DNA of 6,007 bases from Archaeoglobaceae archaeon (GTDB lineage Archaea; Halobacteriota; Archaeoglobi; Archaeoglobales; JdFR-42): contig WAJW01000060.1 of NCBI GenBank assembly GCA_015523685.1, forward strand, positions 1 to 6,007, written 5' to 3'. The translations under genes were made by a program, and so were the position numbers. Every line of letters starts with the position of its first letter. Position 1 is the stretch's first letter. Under the pieces are notes generated by a model, which ran no database searches, was not told the origin of the DNA, and worked only from the letters and a program-made list of their open reading frames with translations. Positions 5,553-6,007 of this stretch are shown here, one piece after another.

Positions 5553-5810
5553 TTAAACTCTCCTCACCCTGAACATTACCGTATTTTCTGGATCAGGGCA
5601 TTCAAGCAGTTCAACATGATTTATCCAGTCATCCTCAGAAACATCCCTGTATTTTGCGGTCAGATATGGAATGAGAGCCGAGATGGCATAGATGCAGATG
5701 GGGCTGGAACTGATTATGTTCGGGTCTTCAACGTAGAACTTATCTCCTTTCCTGTATCCCGCAGAACACTCTCCCTTCACACTCACAACTTCTATCTCAA
5801 GCCTGTGCAT
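5553..5810 (-). CDS. TIGR04076-type small Cys-containing protein, function unknown
   Basis: A conserved small protein of 85 residues that I recognise as TIGR04076-like; no biochemical role is known to me. It has no signal peptide or membrane segment and looks like a compact soluble domain. Three cysteines stand in conserved contexts: Cys15 in VKGECSAGYRKGD, Cys39 in SSPICIYAISALIPYL, and Cys71 in LLECPDPENTVMF. The pattern suggests a metal or redox site, but that is inference. A TTG at 5831 would add seven residues, but the ATG at 5810 is preferred: the family begins near MHRLEIEV, and a TATA-like box on the minus strand (5833-5840) is centred 26 bases from it, giving a leaderless start. The gene is divergent from the partial gene at 5904 and convergent with the reductase, with stop codons two bases apart, so any terminators must lie inside the opposing coding regions. 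Confidence 0.82.
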   Translation of the reverse strand: MHRLEIEVVSVKGECSAGYRKGDKFYVEDPNIISSSPICIYAISALIPYLTAKYRDVSEDDWINHVELLECPDPENTVMFRVRRV

Positions 5811-5832
5811 ATCAGTTGAATGTTGATTCAAA

Positions 5833-5840
5833 CATAAAAT
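5833..5840 (-). promoter_or_regulatory. TATA box of the TIGR04076-type gene
   Basis: On the minus strand ATTTTATG, preceded by purine-rich GGAAGAAGG as a likely BRE, is centred about 26 bases before the ATG at 5810. This spacing matches the other starts in the window and supports the ATG over the upstream TTG at 5831, which the predicted transcript would not include. Confidence 0.55.
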
Positions 5841-5868
5841 CCTTCTTCCGATAGAAACATAATGAAAG

Positions 5869-5879
5869 TTTTTAAATAT
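5869..5879 (+). promoter_or_regulatory. TATA box of the partial gene at 5904
   Basis: TTTTTAAATAT is a near-consensus archaeal TATA box centred about 29 bases before the ATG at 5904. It predicts a transcript starting within a few bases of the start codon. No Shine-Dalgarno is visible (AGTTCTTTCAG precedes the ATG). It shares the 93-bp divergent region with the minus-strand box at 5833-5840. Confidence 0.65.
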
Positions 5880-5903
5880 CCCCGATAAAAAGAGTTCTTT
5901 CAG

Positions 5904-6007
5904 ATGAAATATGGGAAGTACGGGCTTGCAGAAATCAAGCTGGTTGAGGGTGAGACATGTATAATGTTAACGGAAAAAGATGGGAAGATCTTTGAGTACT
6001 TCAGAAA
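5904..6007 (+). CDS. Unidentified protein, N-terminal fragment (3' partial)
   Basis: The frame starts at the ATG and stays open for 34 codons to the window edge, beginning MKYGKYGLAEIKLVEGE and continuing through CIMLTEKDGKIFEYF. It is supported as a real gene by the strong TATA box at the usual distance and by codon use like its neighbours. I do not recognise the family. The visible part suggests alternating beta strands, rich in charged residues, with no signal peptide and one cysteine. Whether it is functionally linked to the divergent TIGR04076-type gene cannot be judged from this fragment. Confidence 0.6.
   Translation, partial: MKYGKYGLAEIKLVEGETCIMLTEKDGKIFEYFR

Noticed and set aside
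5397..5819. A 140-codon plus-strand frame
   Set aside because: It overlaps the end of the reductase in another frame and then runs antisense to the TIGR04076-type gene, and it has no promoter or recognisable domain.
5811..5831. TTG at 5831 as the start of the TIGR04076-type gene
   Set aside because: It overlaps the edge of the predicted TATA region and would lie upstream of the expected transcript start; the family begins at the ATG at 5810.
5861..5887. Short plus-strand ORF reading MKVFKYPR
   Set aside because: Eight codons overlapping a strong TATA box with nothing promoter-like upstream; it is promoter sequence.

Overview
The window looks like chromosomal DNA of a hyperthermophilic euryarchaeon, most likely a member of the Archaeoglobales or a close relative. 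The reasons are strictly archaeal gene families (Pelota, archaeal-type RqcH, pyruvoyl arginine decarboxylase, Trm5, a geranylgeranyl reductase family protein), archaeal TATA boxes close to the start codons, very Glu/Lys/Arg-rich proteins, and heavy use of AGA/AGG for arginine. The assignment rests on general resemblance and was not tested by a search. I see no insertion sequence, CRISPR array, tRNA or rRNA.

Layout on the plus strand. (1) 1-1530 is rqcH, with its 5' part cut off by the window edge. (2) 1527-2567 is pelota, overlapping rqcH by four bases (ATGA). (3) 2638-3210 is pdaD, with its own TATA region and an unsettled start codon. (4) 3211-3522 is a 312-bp gap with no convincing intact gene. 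It holds a nested inverted repeat, smaller hairpins and two overlapping minus-strand frames that could be a decayed gene. (5) 3523-4374 is trm5, in a form lacking the N-terminal D1 domain. (6) 4390-5550 is a geranylgeranyl reductase family flavoprotein with an altered dinucleotide-binding motif. (7) 5553-5810, on the minus strand, is a small TIGR04076-type protein that converges on the reductase with only two bases between the stop codons. (8) 5811-5903 is a divergent promoter region. (9) From 5904 an unidentified plus-strand gene runs off the window.

How the genes fit together. RqcH and Pelota form a natural translation-rescue pair: Pelota, with ABCE1, opens stalled ribosomes, and RqcH-family proteins act on the nascent chain left on the large subunit. 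Trm5 makes m1G37 in tRNA, which protects the reading frame. PdaD supplies agmatine for polyamines and also, in archaea, for agmatidine in the tRNA-Ile2 anticodon. A loose translation-fidelity theme therefore runs from position 1 to 4374 (inference). The reductase probably acts on isoprenoid chains of membrane lipids or quinones, but its substrate cannot be read from the sequence.

Regulation. Five starts have a TATA-like element centred about 26-30 bases upstream, which predicts leaderless or nearly leaderless mRNAs. Pelota, inside an operon, instead has a Shine-Dalgarno match (GGTGA). The unusual points are the D1-less Trm5, the reductase's non-canonical GxGxxG, the extra 33 residues or long leader of pdaD, and the structured 3211-3522 gap. 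I found no clear new multi-gene system.
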